A stretch of 64,000 bases of DNA from Flavobacterium sp. TAB 87 (GTDB lineage Bacteria > Bacteroidota > Bacteroidia > Flavobacteriales > Flavobacteriaceae). Below the pieces are notes generated by a model. That model had not been told where the DNA came from. It worked only from the letters and a program-made list of their open reading frames with translations, and searched no databases. Both the position numbers and the translations under genes were made by a program. Position 1 is the stretch's first letter. Every line of letters begins with the position of its first letter. Below, in pieces: positions 18,601 through 25,078 of this stretch. The stretch is from the NCBI RefSeq assembly GCF_001529295.1, contig NZ_LLWK01000038.1, positions 558,001 through 622,000 on the forward strand, written 5' to 3'.

Positions 18601-18862
18601 AACTTTCGTACGATTTAGAATCAATTTTTTTAATGTTCTCTAGAGATGCAATCGCATCTTCCATTTTTTTGGTAATTGTATTTTCAACCTCACTTGGAGA
18701 AGCTCCAGGATAAATGGTCGAAATTGTAATTACGTTTTGTTCAAATTTCGGAATCAGTTCATAGCCAAGTTGGCTATAACTAAAGAGTCCACCAAGTGTC
18801 AAAATTGTAAATAATACAATTATAATCGACGGACGTTTTATGGATATTTCGGCTAATTTCAT
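15686..18862 (-). CDS. RND multidrug efflux permease (HAE1 family)
   Basis: A 1058-residue inner-membrane pump of the AcrB/MexB type. The N-terminus KRPSIIIVLFTILTLGGLFSY is the first membrane helix, followed by a large periplasmic loop. The proton-relay pair is visible in VGILVDDAIVVLENIYRHME (TM4). A second periplasmic loop precedes the C-terminal helix set with MLIGLVCKNAIMLVDYTNQRR and RPILMTTIAMVFGMLPIA. Length and two-fold repeat are standard. It is the last gene of a TetR-TolC-adaptor-permease operon, so it exports drugs or metabolites by proton antiport through the TolC-like channel. The substrate is unknown. Confidence 0.93.
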   Translation of the reverse strand: MKLAEISIKRPSIIIVLFTILTLGGLFSYSQLGYELIPKFEQNVITISTIYPGASPSEVENTITKKMEDAIASLENIKKIDSKSYESLSVVSISLTSNANVDVSMNDAQRKINAIISDLPDDAKTPSLSKFSLSDLPIMTIGANAKMDEATFYDLIDKKVAPVLSRVSGVAQIDIIGGQEREIQVNLDAVKMQGYGLSIPEVQQNILSSNLDFPTGNIQTRDQKILIRLAGKYKNVAELRNLVVSSKGGVQIRLGDIADVQDSEKIAEKISRVDQKSAIILQVIKQSDANAVAVSEELIKSIKSLETDYATSGLHLKIAKDSTIYTLEAADSVIHDLLIAVILVAFVMLFFLHSIRNSLIVMVSIPASLVATFIGIYLLGYTLNLMSLLGLSLVVGILVDDAIVVLENIYRHMEMGKSRVRAAYDGAAEIGGTVTSITLVIVVVFLPIAMSSGLVSNIITQFCVVVIISTLLSLLVSFTIIPWLSSRFGKLEHIEGKNLFGRIILGFEKQLTRFTNWVSNLLTWCLDHYIKTILVVLVLFFGTIFSLLGGGFIGGEFFAKSDSGEFLVQIELPKDASLEQTNFMTQKAEAFLKAQEYVQSQITIVGQTSEGMGAAQATAYKAEINVKMIDQSERTDDASVYAAKIKRELEKELVGAKVKTVPVGILGTAEDATLGLIVTGPSTAEAMKFAKLAEAELRSIPGTTEIKLTVEDGNPEVNVQVDRDKMAALGLSLQTVGMTMQTAYSGNTDGKFRAGEYEYDINIKYNAFDRKSIDDVNNLVFINNAGQQIKLSQFATITEGSGPSQLERRDKSASVTVKGQNVGVATGTVVSQWQEKIDKLDKPVGVNYIWGGDQENQSEGFGTLGIALLAAIILVYLVMVGLYDSFVHPFVVLFAIPLSFIGALLALALTNNTLNIFTILGIIMLIGLVCKNAIMLVDYTNQRRAEGESIRTALIQANHARLRPILMTTIAMVFGMLPIALASGAGAEWKNGLAWVIIGGLISSLFLTLIIVPVIYEIMEKIIHKFSKGEKVDYEAEMVADYEHTELSEDGFNPKHTV

Positions 18863-18986
18863 TTTTTTCTTTTAAATAGTGATGAGCGAGTATGGAATAG
18901 TACGTAGTAATTAGCGTATGGTATTCAACAGAAGTTTAGTCTGTAGCGAATTACTAAGATTTAATTACTAGGCACTTGAATTGCTT

Positions 18987-20051
18987 TTATTTAATAATCT
19001 CTACTGCGTTACCATCTTGCAAGTTAATTTGTCCAGTAACAATCACGATGTCACCATCAGACAATCCATCGACAATTTCGACTTGATCTCCTAAGATTCT
19101 TCCAGCGGTTACTTTTTTCAATTTAGCAATACCATTTTCTACCACAAAAATTTGATTGCTGCTCACACTACCTACAAAAGCATTTCTAGGTACAACTTTT
19201 AATTCTTGTTTTTGGTGTGAACCAAAACTAGCTGTTCCGTACATTCCTGCTTTTAAACTGTTGTCAGAGTTGTTTGCAATTTCGATTTCCACTGGAAAAT
19301 TTAATGTTTCATCTGCTTTAGAAGCAATAAATGTGATAGTACCCGAAAATGTTTTGTCAGGGAACACACTTGATGAAACCGTTACTTTATTTCCTTTTTT
19401 CAAACTAGCTACTTGGTTTTCATTTACATTCACGTTCAGTTTTAATTTTGAAACATTTACAATGTCGAATAAAGGTGTAGCAGGCATACCTGTCAAAATA
19501 GAACCAGGTTCAATGTATTTTTTGTTGATGAATCCTTTAATAGGCGCTTTTAAATGCGTATCACCTACATTGATGTTGGCCTGTGTAAGATTGGCTTGTG
19601 CATTCGTTAGGCCTAATTTTGCTTGATCCAGTTGTTGTTTGGTTACACCGCCTGTTTTAAAAGCATTTTCGTAGCGAGAATAATCAGATTTTGCATTGTC
19701 GTATGCTGCTTTAGCAGTTTGTGCGTTTACATTAATCACGTCACTTCGAACAATTACTAACGTTTGTCCTACGTTTACGTAATCACCTTCTTTTGCCAAA
19801 ACGCGAATTACTTTTCCTGATTTTTCTGCAGAGAAAGTCAGTTCTTGAATCGGTTCAAAATTTCCGTTGGCTACAAAATCTAATGAAACGCCTTCGGTTT
19901 TAACTGTAGCAGTTTTTACAGAAACCGATGCGTTTTTTATGGCTACAATATCTGTTTTTGCTTTATTCTCTGCTTTGTTTTTCGTAAGTACGTAACCAAT
20001 TACACCTAAGGAAGCAACGATTGCGATTATTATAAGTATTGTCTTTTTCAT
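18987..20051 (-). CDS. RND efflux periplasmic adaptor (membrane fusion protein)
   Basis: A 354-residue adaptor with an uncleaved N-terminal anchor (TILIIIAIVASLGVIGYVL). Next come the barrel-sandwich hybrid strands (ELTFSAEKSGKVIRVLAKEG, VGQTLVIVRSD), an alpha-hairpin with a VTKQQLDQAKLGLTNAQANL turn, and the returning lipoyl half (HLKAPIKGFINKKYIEPGS). Beta-barrel and membrane-proximal parts end in GLSDGDIVIVTGQINLQDG. There is no lipobox Cys. It bridges the permease and the outer-membrane channel. It starts one base after the TolC-like gene's stop codon. The 124-base gap to the permease holds an inverted repeat of TAGTAATT but no clear promoter. Confidence 0.92.
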   Translation of the reverse strand: MKKTILIIIAIVASLGVIGYVLTKNKAENKAKTDIVAIKNASVSVKTATVKTEGVSLDFVANGNFEPIQELTFSAEKSGKVIRVLAKEGDYVNVGQTLVIVRSDVINVNAQTAKAAYDNAKSDYSRYENAFKTGGVTKQQLDQAKLGLTNAQANLTQANINVGDTHLKAPIKGFINKKYIEPGSILTGMPATPLFDIVNVSKLKLNVNVNENQVASLKKGNKVTVSSSVFPDKTFSGTITFIASKADETLNFPVEIEIANNSDNSLKAGMYGTASFGSHQKQELKVVPRNAFVGSVSSNQIFVVENGIAKLKKVTAGRILGDQVEIVDGLSDGDIVIVTGQINLQDGNAVEIIK

Positions 20052-20052
20052 T

Positions 20053-21393
20053 TTAGTTATTTATTAATGTTTTAAGTTCTCCTTGTGATTTAATTAGCGC
20101 AATTTCAGCTAGTTTGTATTCTAATAAAGCAGTAGTATAATTATTTTGAGCCGCTATCAATTCGTTTTCGGCATCCAATAGATCAGTTAATGAAGCCAAT
20201 CCTTGAACGTAATTGTTGTTGGTGTTGGTCAAAACTTCTTGTGCTAATTGTGCATTTTCTTTTTGATTATTAATCGAAATTAAACTGTTTTCGATTTGAG
20301 TTTTAGCATTGTCGTATTCAAAATCCAAAGCCAATTTGGTATCTTCCAAATCTACTTTTATAGATTCCAATTTATTTTCAGCCTGACGAACTCTGGCACG
20401 AGTTCCAAATCCGGTAAAAATAGGAACGTGTAAATTTAATCCAATAGCCGCGAAATCAGACCAGTAAACGCCGTGTGAAGGTTTTTTAAACCAAGGCATT
20501 TCTGGACCTTGTCCAATATAGTTGTAGCTTCCAGATAAGGAAAGTGTTGGGTAGTAAGCCGCTTCCACTGATTTTTTCTGGAATTCTAAAAGTTGCTCGT
20601 TCTTTTTCATCAACAAATATTCTGATCGATTAGCTGTGTTGGGTCTTTCTGAAAGTACGTTGGCACTCACTTCGAACTCGGTTTCGGGAATCGTAATTTC
20701 AGTTTCAATTGGCATTCCCATCAAAAACTTCAACGCGTTTTCCTGTAGCGCAACTGCATTTAAAGTTTGCTGGCGCTGCGTAGTAATGTTTGAAAGACGA
20801 ACGCTAGTACGGTCTAAATCAATTTTTTTAGCCAATCCATTATCAAATTGTCCTTGAATAATGTCTTTTATTTTGTTGGTGTTTTTTAAATTATTATCTA
20901 AAACACTCAATTTTTCACGGGTAACATACACTTGGTAATACGCATTAGCTACTTTTTCAATCACTTGCTCTTCCGTTAATTGCGCATTGATCTGATAAAA
21001 TTCTTTGGTAGATTTTGCAGCTTTCAATCCGATAAAAACCGATTGGTCATACAGTGCTTGATTAAGAGAAAGACCTGCGACAGAACTCCATTTTTGACCA
21101 AAAGCAGCTTGAATTGTAGTTCCTGGAGCACCAAAACCTGAACCATCAATAACCGTGGTTTGAATGACAGGATTGTAAGTTAAACTTCCGTTGGCTGAAA
21201 TTTGTGGTAAAGCGCGAGCACGAATTTCCTGAATTTGATAGTCGCTATTTTCTACTTGTAATTTTGCTTTTTTAGCGTCGGATTTATTTTCTAACGCATA
21301 ATTTATCGCTTCTTTAAGCGTTAGCGTTTTAGGGTTTTGTGCTTGCAGCGTAAAGGCAAACGCAAAGACCAAAAGAGACATTATTGTTTTCAT
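20053..21393 (-). CDS. TolC-family outer membrane efflux protein
   Basis: A 446-residue protein with a signal peptide (MKTIMSLLVFAFAFTLQAQ). Two repeated outer-membrane-factor halves are visible: LTLKEAINYALENKSDAKKA with following helices, and LLEFQKKSVEAAYYPTLSLS ahead of the second set. The segment SLTDLLDAENELIAAQNNY near the C-terminus is a hallmark of the family. It forms the outer-membrane and periplasmic tunnel of the efflux system. Its ATG overlaps the stop of the TetR gene by four bases, indicating translational coupling to the regulator. Confidence 0.92.
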   Translation of the reverse strand: MKTIMSLLVFAFAFTLQAQNPKTLTLKEAINYALENKSDAKKAKLQVENSDYQIQEIRARALPQISANGSLTYNPVIQTTVIDGSGFGAPGTTIQAAFGQKWSSVAGLSLNQALYDQSVFIGLKAAKSTKEFYQINAQLTEEQVIEKVANAYYQVYVTREKLSVLDNNLKNTNKIKDIIQGQFDNGLAKKIDLDRTSVRLSNITTQRQQTLNAVALQENALKFLMGMPIETEITIPETEFEVSANVLSERPNTANRSEYLLMKKNEQLLEFQKKSVEAAYYPTLSLSGSYNYIGQGPEMPWFKKPSHGVYWSDFAAIGLNLHVPIFTGFGTRARVRQAENKLESIKVDLEDTKLALDFEYDNAKTQIENSLISINNQKENAQLAQEVLTNTNNNYVQGLASLTDLLDAENELIAAQNNYTTALLEYKLAEIALIKSQGELKTLINN

Positions 21394-21998
21394 AAATTGA
21401 TTTGTTGAAATATATTGTGTAATTGTTTTTCTAATTCTTCGACTCCTTTAGTCGTGGCCATAGCTCTTGTGTGATATTCTAATGCTTCGAGTTCTATTTT
21501 ACGAGCTTCAATTTCAGAACTGGTGTTTTCATTGATGTTAAAAATTAAGATGTAATAAAAACGAACGTAATAGTCAATGTTGATGTCTGAGCGGTATAAT
21601 CCTTGATTTATTCCTTTAGTAATATTTTCATAAAAGCAGGATTTACATTCGTCAATTTCTACCCTTAAAACGTTTTGATAAATCTCTGGATAATGCTTCT
21701 TTAGCTGATAAATTGGAGAACTATCTGACGATTTAAACATTTCTTTAAACATCTTTCTAATCTCAAAATTTTCCCTAATCGCATTATGATTGTTGGAAAC
21801 AATGGTGTCAATTACAAAGTGAACCTGTTCGTGAACCAGTGCGGTACTTTGCTCGATCAATTTTTCTTTGTTGCAGAAATACTTGTATATCGTCTTCTTT
21901 GAAATACACATTTCTCCTGCAATATCATCCATAGTGACACTTTTGAATCCTAATTTTAAAAATAGTTCACTAGCTTTTTCTATGATTTTTTCTTTCAT
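21390..21998 (-). CDS. TetR/AcrR-family regulator of the efflux operon
   Basis: A 202-residue regulator. The N-terminal helix-turn-helix reads SVTMDDIAGEMCISKKTIYK followed by YFCNKEKLI, the TetR pattern. The C-terminal ligand domain is variable, with a CKSC-containing segment near the middle. As first gene of the operon it probably represses its own promoter and thereby the efflux genes. The upstream 151 bases lack an obvious TAnnTTTG box, and I could not define an operator. Confidence 0.9.
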   Translation of the reverse strand: MKEKIIEKASELFLKLGFKSVTMDDIAGEMCISKKTIYKYFCNKEKLIEQSTALVHEQVHFVIDTIVSNNHNAIRENFEIRKMFKEMFKSSDSSPIYQLKKHYPEIYQNVLRVEIDECKSCFYENITKGINQGLYRSDINIDYYVRFYYILIFNINENTSSEIEARKIELEALEYHTRAMATTKGVEELEKQLHNIFQQINL

Positions 21999-22149
21999 AC
22001 AGATAGAGTTTATTTTTTTTCTCGGTGTTGTTTGTAACCTTTTATGTCTAGCAAATCGATTGTCTATTAATAGGCCATTTTTTTATAAGACCCTTAAAAC
22101 TAAAGAAGGAAACTATTTTAGTTTACCTAGTTTTCTGTTTTTTCATGAA

Positions 22150-22671
22150 TTAGATACTAAATTCGAAATTGGCAATGAATTGAATGTCTTTTCCAATCGC
22201 AAATCCGTTATTGGTGCTCATGTTACTATTCATTAGACCAAAGTCTTGACGATTGATGTTTCCTGTAATTTCAAAAGCAACTTTTTTATTGCCATTGTAG
22301 GTATCCGAATCAATGTACTCTGCTTGTAATTCTACTACTCGCGTCACATCTTTGATAGTAAGGTTCCCCTTAAAGAAGTTGATATTTTTATTTATTTTTT
22401 GAAAAGAAGTCGATTCAAAACTCAATACAGGCACTTCGTCATTGTTGAATAGATCCAACAATTGCATGTAGTTTTTAGCCGATTCTCTACGATTTGTCTT
22501 TAGACTATTGCCCATTGAAAAGGCAACAGAAGCATCTTCGACTTCATTACCGTCAAAATCTACATAACCTGCAAAAGTATTCGAGTTTCCAGCCAAATAA
22601 CCAATCGTGTTGTGTCTACTTTGTAGTAAAACGTCTGATTGTGCTGGGTTTATTTTCCATTTGGTCTTCAT
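22150..22671 (-). CDS. YceI-family lipid-binding-like protein
   Basis: A 173-residue YceI-fold lipocalin-like protein: KWKINPAQSDVLLQSRHNTI at the start, VLSFESTSFQKI, GNLTIKDVTRVVELQAEY, FEITGNINRQDFGL and a C-terminal FIANFEFSI. YceI proteins bind isoprenoid or amphiphilic ligands. This one has no signal peptide, so it would be cytoplasmic. I use the ATG at 22671; a TTG two codons upstream is the only alternative. It has a full TTG-N19-TATCTTTG promoter and is divergent from a polyprenyl synthase gene, which is suggestive given the ligands of the family (inference). Confidence 0.88.
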   Translation of the reverse strand: MKTKWKINPAQSDVLLQSRHNTIGYLAGNSNTFAGYVDFDGNEVEDASVAFSMGNSLKTNRRESAKNYMQLLDLFNNDEVPVLSFESTSFQKINKNINFFKGNLTIKDVTRVVELQAEYIDSDTYNGNKKVAFEITGNINRQDFGLMNSNMSTNNGFAIGKDIQFIANFEFSI

Positions 22672-22733
22672 AAACAACTAATTTAGTATTGGTATCTAGT
22701 AGTTTGTGCGTTTATTCACAAAAAACAACGGTG

Positions 22734-22763
22734 CAAAGATAGAAAGGAAACTCTAAACACCAA
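22734..22763 (-). promoter_or_regulatory. Complete Bacteroidota promoter for the YceI gene
   Basis: On the minus strand TTG (22763-22761), 19 bases, TATCTTTG (22741-22734): both elements of the TTG/TAnnTTTG promoter at standard spacing. Confidence 0.7.
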
Positions 22764-22891
22764 TAAAGTTTCCAATGTTTTTTCTAAATTTTTTTATTTT
22801 GTTGTTATTGCCTTTTTTCAATACTTGATCTTCATTCGAAGAAGAGTGCTAAACAGCAACATTTGATGTCGTTTTATTGTGATGGTAGTTG

Positions 22892-22899
22892 TATATTTG
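22892..22899 (+). promoter_or_regulatory. -7 element for polyprenyl synthase
   Basis: TATATTTG, a perfect TAnnTTTG, 27 bases upstream of the ATG at 22926. It lies downstream of the alternative start at 22863 and so favours the later ATG. Confidence 0.55.
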
Positions 22900-22925
22900 A
22901 ATCCAAAAAAATCTCCAGTTTAATT

Positions 22926-23900
22926 ATGTACGCAATTACGGACTATCAATCCTTTTTTATAGAATATTTAAAAAAGCAATCCATTACCAAAGAGCCTCAA
23001 AACTTATACATGCCAATTGATTATATTTTACATCTTGGCGGAAAACGCATGCGTCCTGTTTTGACGTTAATGGCCGCAGAAATTTTCGATATTTCTTATG
23101 TAGAAGCACTTCCAGCAGCGATGGCAGTAGAGGTTTTTCATAATTTTTCTTTAGTGCATGATGACATTATGGATGCCGCTCCGTTGCGACGTGGACAAGT
23201 AACGGTTCATGAAAAATGGGATTTAAACACCGGTATTCTTTCTGGAGATGCCATGCTAATCTTGGCTTACCAGTACTTTGAACAATACGAACCGGTAATC
23301 TTTAGAGATCTTGCAAAACTATTTAGTAAAACGGCATTAGAGGTTTGCGAAGGACAACAATTAGACGTTGACTTTGAAGTTCGTGATGATGTTACGATCC
23401 CCGAGTATTTACAGATGATTCAATATAAAACGGCTGTTTTAGTGGCAGCAGCTTTAAAAATGGGAGCAATTGTAGCAGATACTACTAAGGAAAACGCTGA
23501 TTTAATTTATGAATTCGGTCTGAATTTAGGTTTAGCTTTTCAGTTGCAAGACGATTATTTAGATGCATTTGGTGATCCAGAAACTTTTGGCAAGCAAGTG
23601 GGAGGAGATATTATTGAAAATAAAAAGACCTATTTGTATCTTAAAGCCATGCAGTTTTCTAGCGAGAGTCAAAAAGTGCAATTGAAAGGATTTTTTGGAG
23701 TACAATTGGACAATAGTGAGGAAAAGATAGAAGCCGTAAAAGAAATTTTTAATGAATCTGGTGCTTCAAAAATGACTCAGGAAGCTATTGAAGAATATAC
23801 TTTGAAAGCTTTTGAAACATTGAAAAAAATGACAATCGCCGAAGAAAAGAAATCCATTTTGGTGACTTTTGGAAAAAATTTAATGAAACGTAAAGTGTAA
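22926..23900 (+). CDS. Polyprenyl diphosphate synthase
   Basis: A 324-residue trans-prenyltransferase that joins isopentenyl units to an allylic diphosphate. GGKRMRP at 38-44 binds the diphosphate. The first Asp-rich motif DDIMD is at 79-83 and the second, DDYLD, at 209-213. The residue five places before the first motif is aromatic (Phe), which in this superfamily usually limits chain length to about C15-C20; the exact product cannot be set from sequence. I use the ATG at 22926 (MYAITDYQSF) because a -7 box lies just upstream of it. It is followed 10 bases later by a small gene and divergent from the YceI gene. Confidence 0.9.
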   Translation: MYAITDYQSFFIEYLKKQSITKEPQNLYMPIDYILHLGGKRMRPVLTLMAAEIFDISYVEALPAAMAVEVFHNFSLVHDDIMDAAPLRRGQVTVHEKWDLNTGILSGDAMLILAYQYFEQYEPVIFRDLAKLFSKTALEVCEGQQLDVDFEVRDDVTIPEYLQMIQYKTAVLVAAALKMGAIVADTTKENADLIYEFGLNLGLAFQLQDDYLDAFGDPETFGKQVGGDIIENKKTYLYLKAMQFSSESQKVQLKGFFGVQLDNSEEKIEAVKEIFNESGASKMTQEAIEEYTLKAFETLKKMTIAEEKKSILVTFGKNLMKRKV

Positions 23901-23910
23901 CGCTGAAGGT

Positions 23911-24267
23911 ATGATGTTTGTAGCGCCCCAAAATACCGATCTTTTATTGCAAGAAGCCGAAAAGCTTGCTTTGTATTTAAGCTTAGTAGAACAACTCAAC
24001 AAGGATTTTAATTTAGCTAACGAGGGAATTGATTTTCCGTTGAGTATAGCTCCAGACGAATTAAAAATTCAGTTGCACGAAAAGGTGTATCGAATGATTC
24101 AGTATAAATTTGCCGAATACTTAAATTTGCTCTACATTATAGATGTTTCCGAAGCTGAAATTAAAAAACTGGACGGTTCAGACTTAGTTTTGCTTGCTGA
24201 GCAAGTTGCTTTTTTAATTTTAAAAAGAGAATGGCAAAAAGTGTGGTTTAGAAATCATTATAAGTAG
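23911..24267 (+). CDS. Small conserved hypothetical protein after polyprenyl synthase
   Basis: A 118-residue, mostly helical, acidic protein without signal peptide or membrane segment. Its centre, DELKIQLHEKVYRMIQYKFAE, is strongly amphipathic, and the C-terminus is aromatic and basic (REWQKVWFRNHYK). It starts 10 bases after the synthase stop, so the pair is likely co-transcribed. I do not recognise a family and infer no function. Confidence 0.75.
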   Translation: MMFVAPQNTDLLLQEAEKLALYLSLVEQLNKDFNLANEGIDFPLSIAPDELKIQLHEKVYRMIQYKFAEYLNLLYIIDVSEAEIKKLDGSDLVLLAEQVAFLILKREWQKVWFRNHYK

Positions 24268-24416
24268 GTTTTTTTTGAGAAAGACTCGAATTTTTTGAGT
24301 TGTAGTTTTTGATTCAAATGATTTCTGCTTCGCAATATTTTCTAAGATACTTTGACTCGAAGAAAAATACAGTTTAAATCTTCCACGCTTTCGATCTTTT
24401 AAGTTCTATGTTTTAC

Positions 24417-24962
24417 TTAAAAATATACCCTAACAAAAGGCATAAAAGGTTCGGCGTAAATGCTTTTGTCTTTATTGTATAGAACGTCGTAACGAACGCC
24501 TACAGTTATGTTTTGAGTTCTATAACCTGCTCCTAAATATAAAGCGGTGTTCCAATATTTGTCAGATAAATTTCCGCCCTCCAACTCGTAAGTAGTATTA
24601 AATCTAGTTTCTTCTAATTCAGCAGAAAGTTGCACTTGTGGTATCGGATTAACTAATCCGATAATACTTCCTCCATAATAAAAAGAGTTATAGTAATCAG
24701 TATTTACATAGCCGAACAATAAACTAGCTCCCGCCGATACAATTGGATTGATATTGTAAATCGCACTGGGTGAGACCGTAATGTCGGTGTATCCAGAGCC
24801 GATATTAAGGCCGAGGCCACCTCCAAATTGCACTTTATCCCAAAAATTAGGACCTTGATTTATGGCCGGATTGTTTTGTTGCGCAATCGTTGTATCTGAA
24901 AATAATAGAAAAACGATGCAAAAAAGATTTATGAAAACGATTGAGCTTTGAGTATTCTTCAT
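24417..24962 (-). CDS. Small outer-membrane beta-barrel-like protein
   Basis: A 181-residue protein with a signal peptide ending TTIAQQ. The mature part alternates short hydrophobic and aromatic strands: FGGGLGLNIG, SAGASLLFGYVNT, YYGGSIIGLV, QLSAELEETRF, TALYLGAGYRT and ITVGVRYDVLY. It ends in FVRVYF; a terminal Phe is the usual recognition signal of outer-membrane barrels. Eight strands would fit. Function unknown. It is convergent with the small gene at 23911-24267 and divergent from sucA. Confidence 0.78.
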   Translation of the reverse strand: MKNTQSSIVFINLFCIVFLLFSDTTIAQQNNPAINQGPNFWDKVQFGGGLGLNIGSGYTDITVSPSAIYNINPIVSAGASLLFGYVNTDYYNSFYYGGSIIGLVNPIPQVQLSAELEETRFNTTYELEGGNLSDKYWNTALYLGAGYRTQNITVGVRYDVLYNKDKSIYAEPFMPFVRVYF

Positions 24963-25033
24963 AACAAGATGGTTTTTAACAAATTTTTACGTAAAAGTAA
25001 GTAAAAAAGAGATTTAAATAATTTGTATTGTCG

Positions 25034-25041
25034 TACTTTTG
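25034..25041 (+). promoter_or_regulatory. -7 element for sucA
   Basis: TACTTTTG, a perfect TAnnTTTG, 38 bases upstream of the sucA ATG. Confidence 0.55.
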
Positions 25042-25078
25042 TCGAACTATTTAACAAAAAGTATATTCACTAAATATT

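Noticed and set aside
18900..18970. Inverted TAGTAATT / AATTACTA repeats between adaptor and permease genes
   Set aside because: Short, A/T-only arms are expected in such sequence; no promoter or T tract accompanies them.
19156..19626. 156-codon plus-strand open frame inside the efflux adaptor gene
   Set aside because: Antisense shadow of the adaptor coding sequence; its composition follows the complementary codons.
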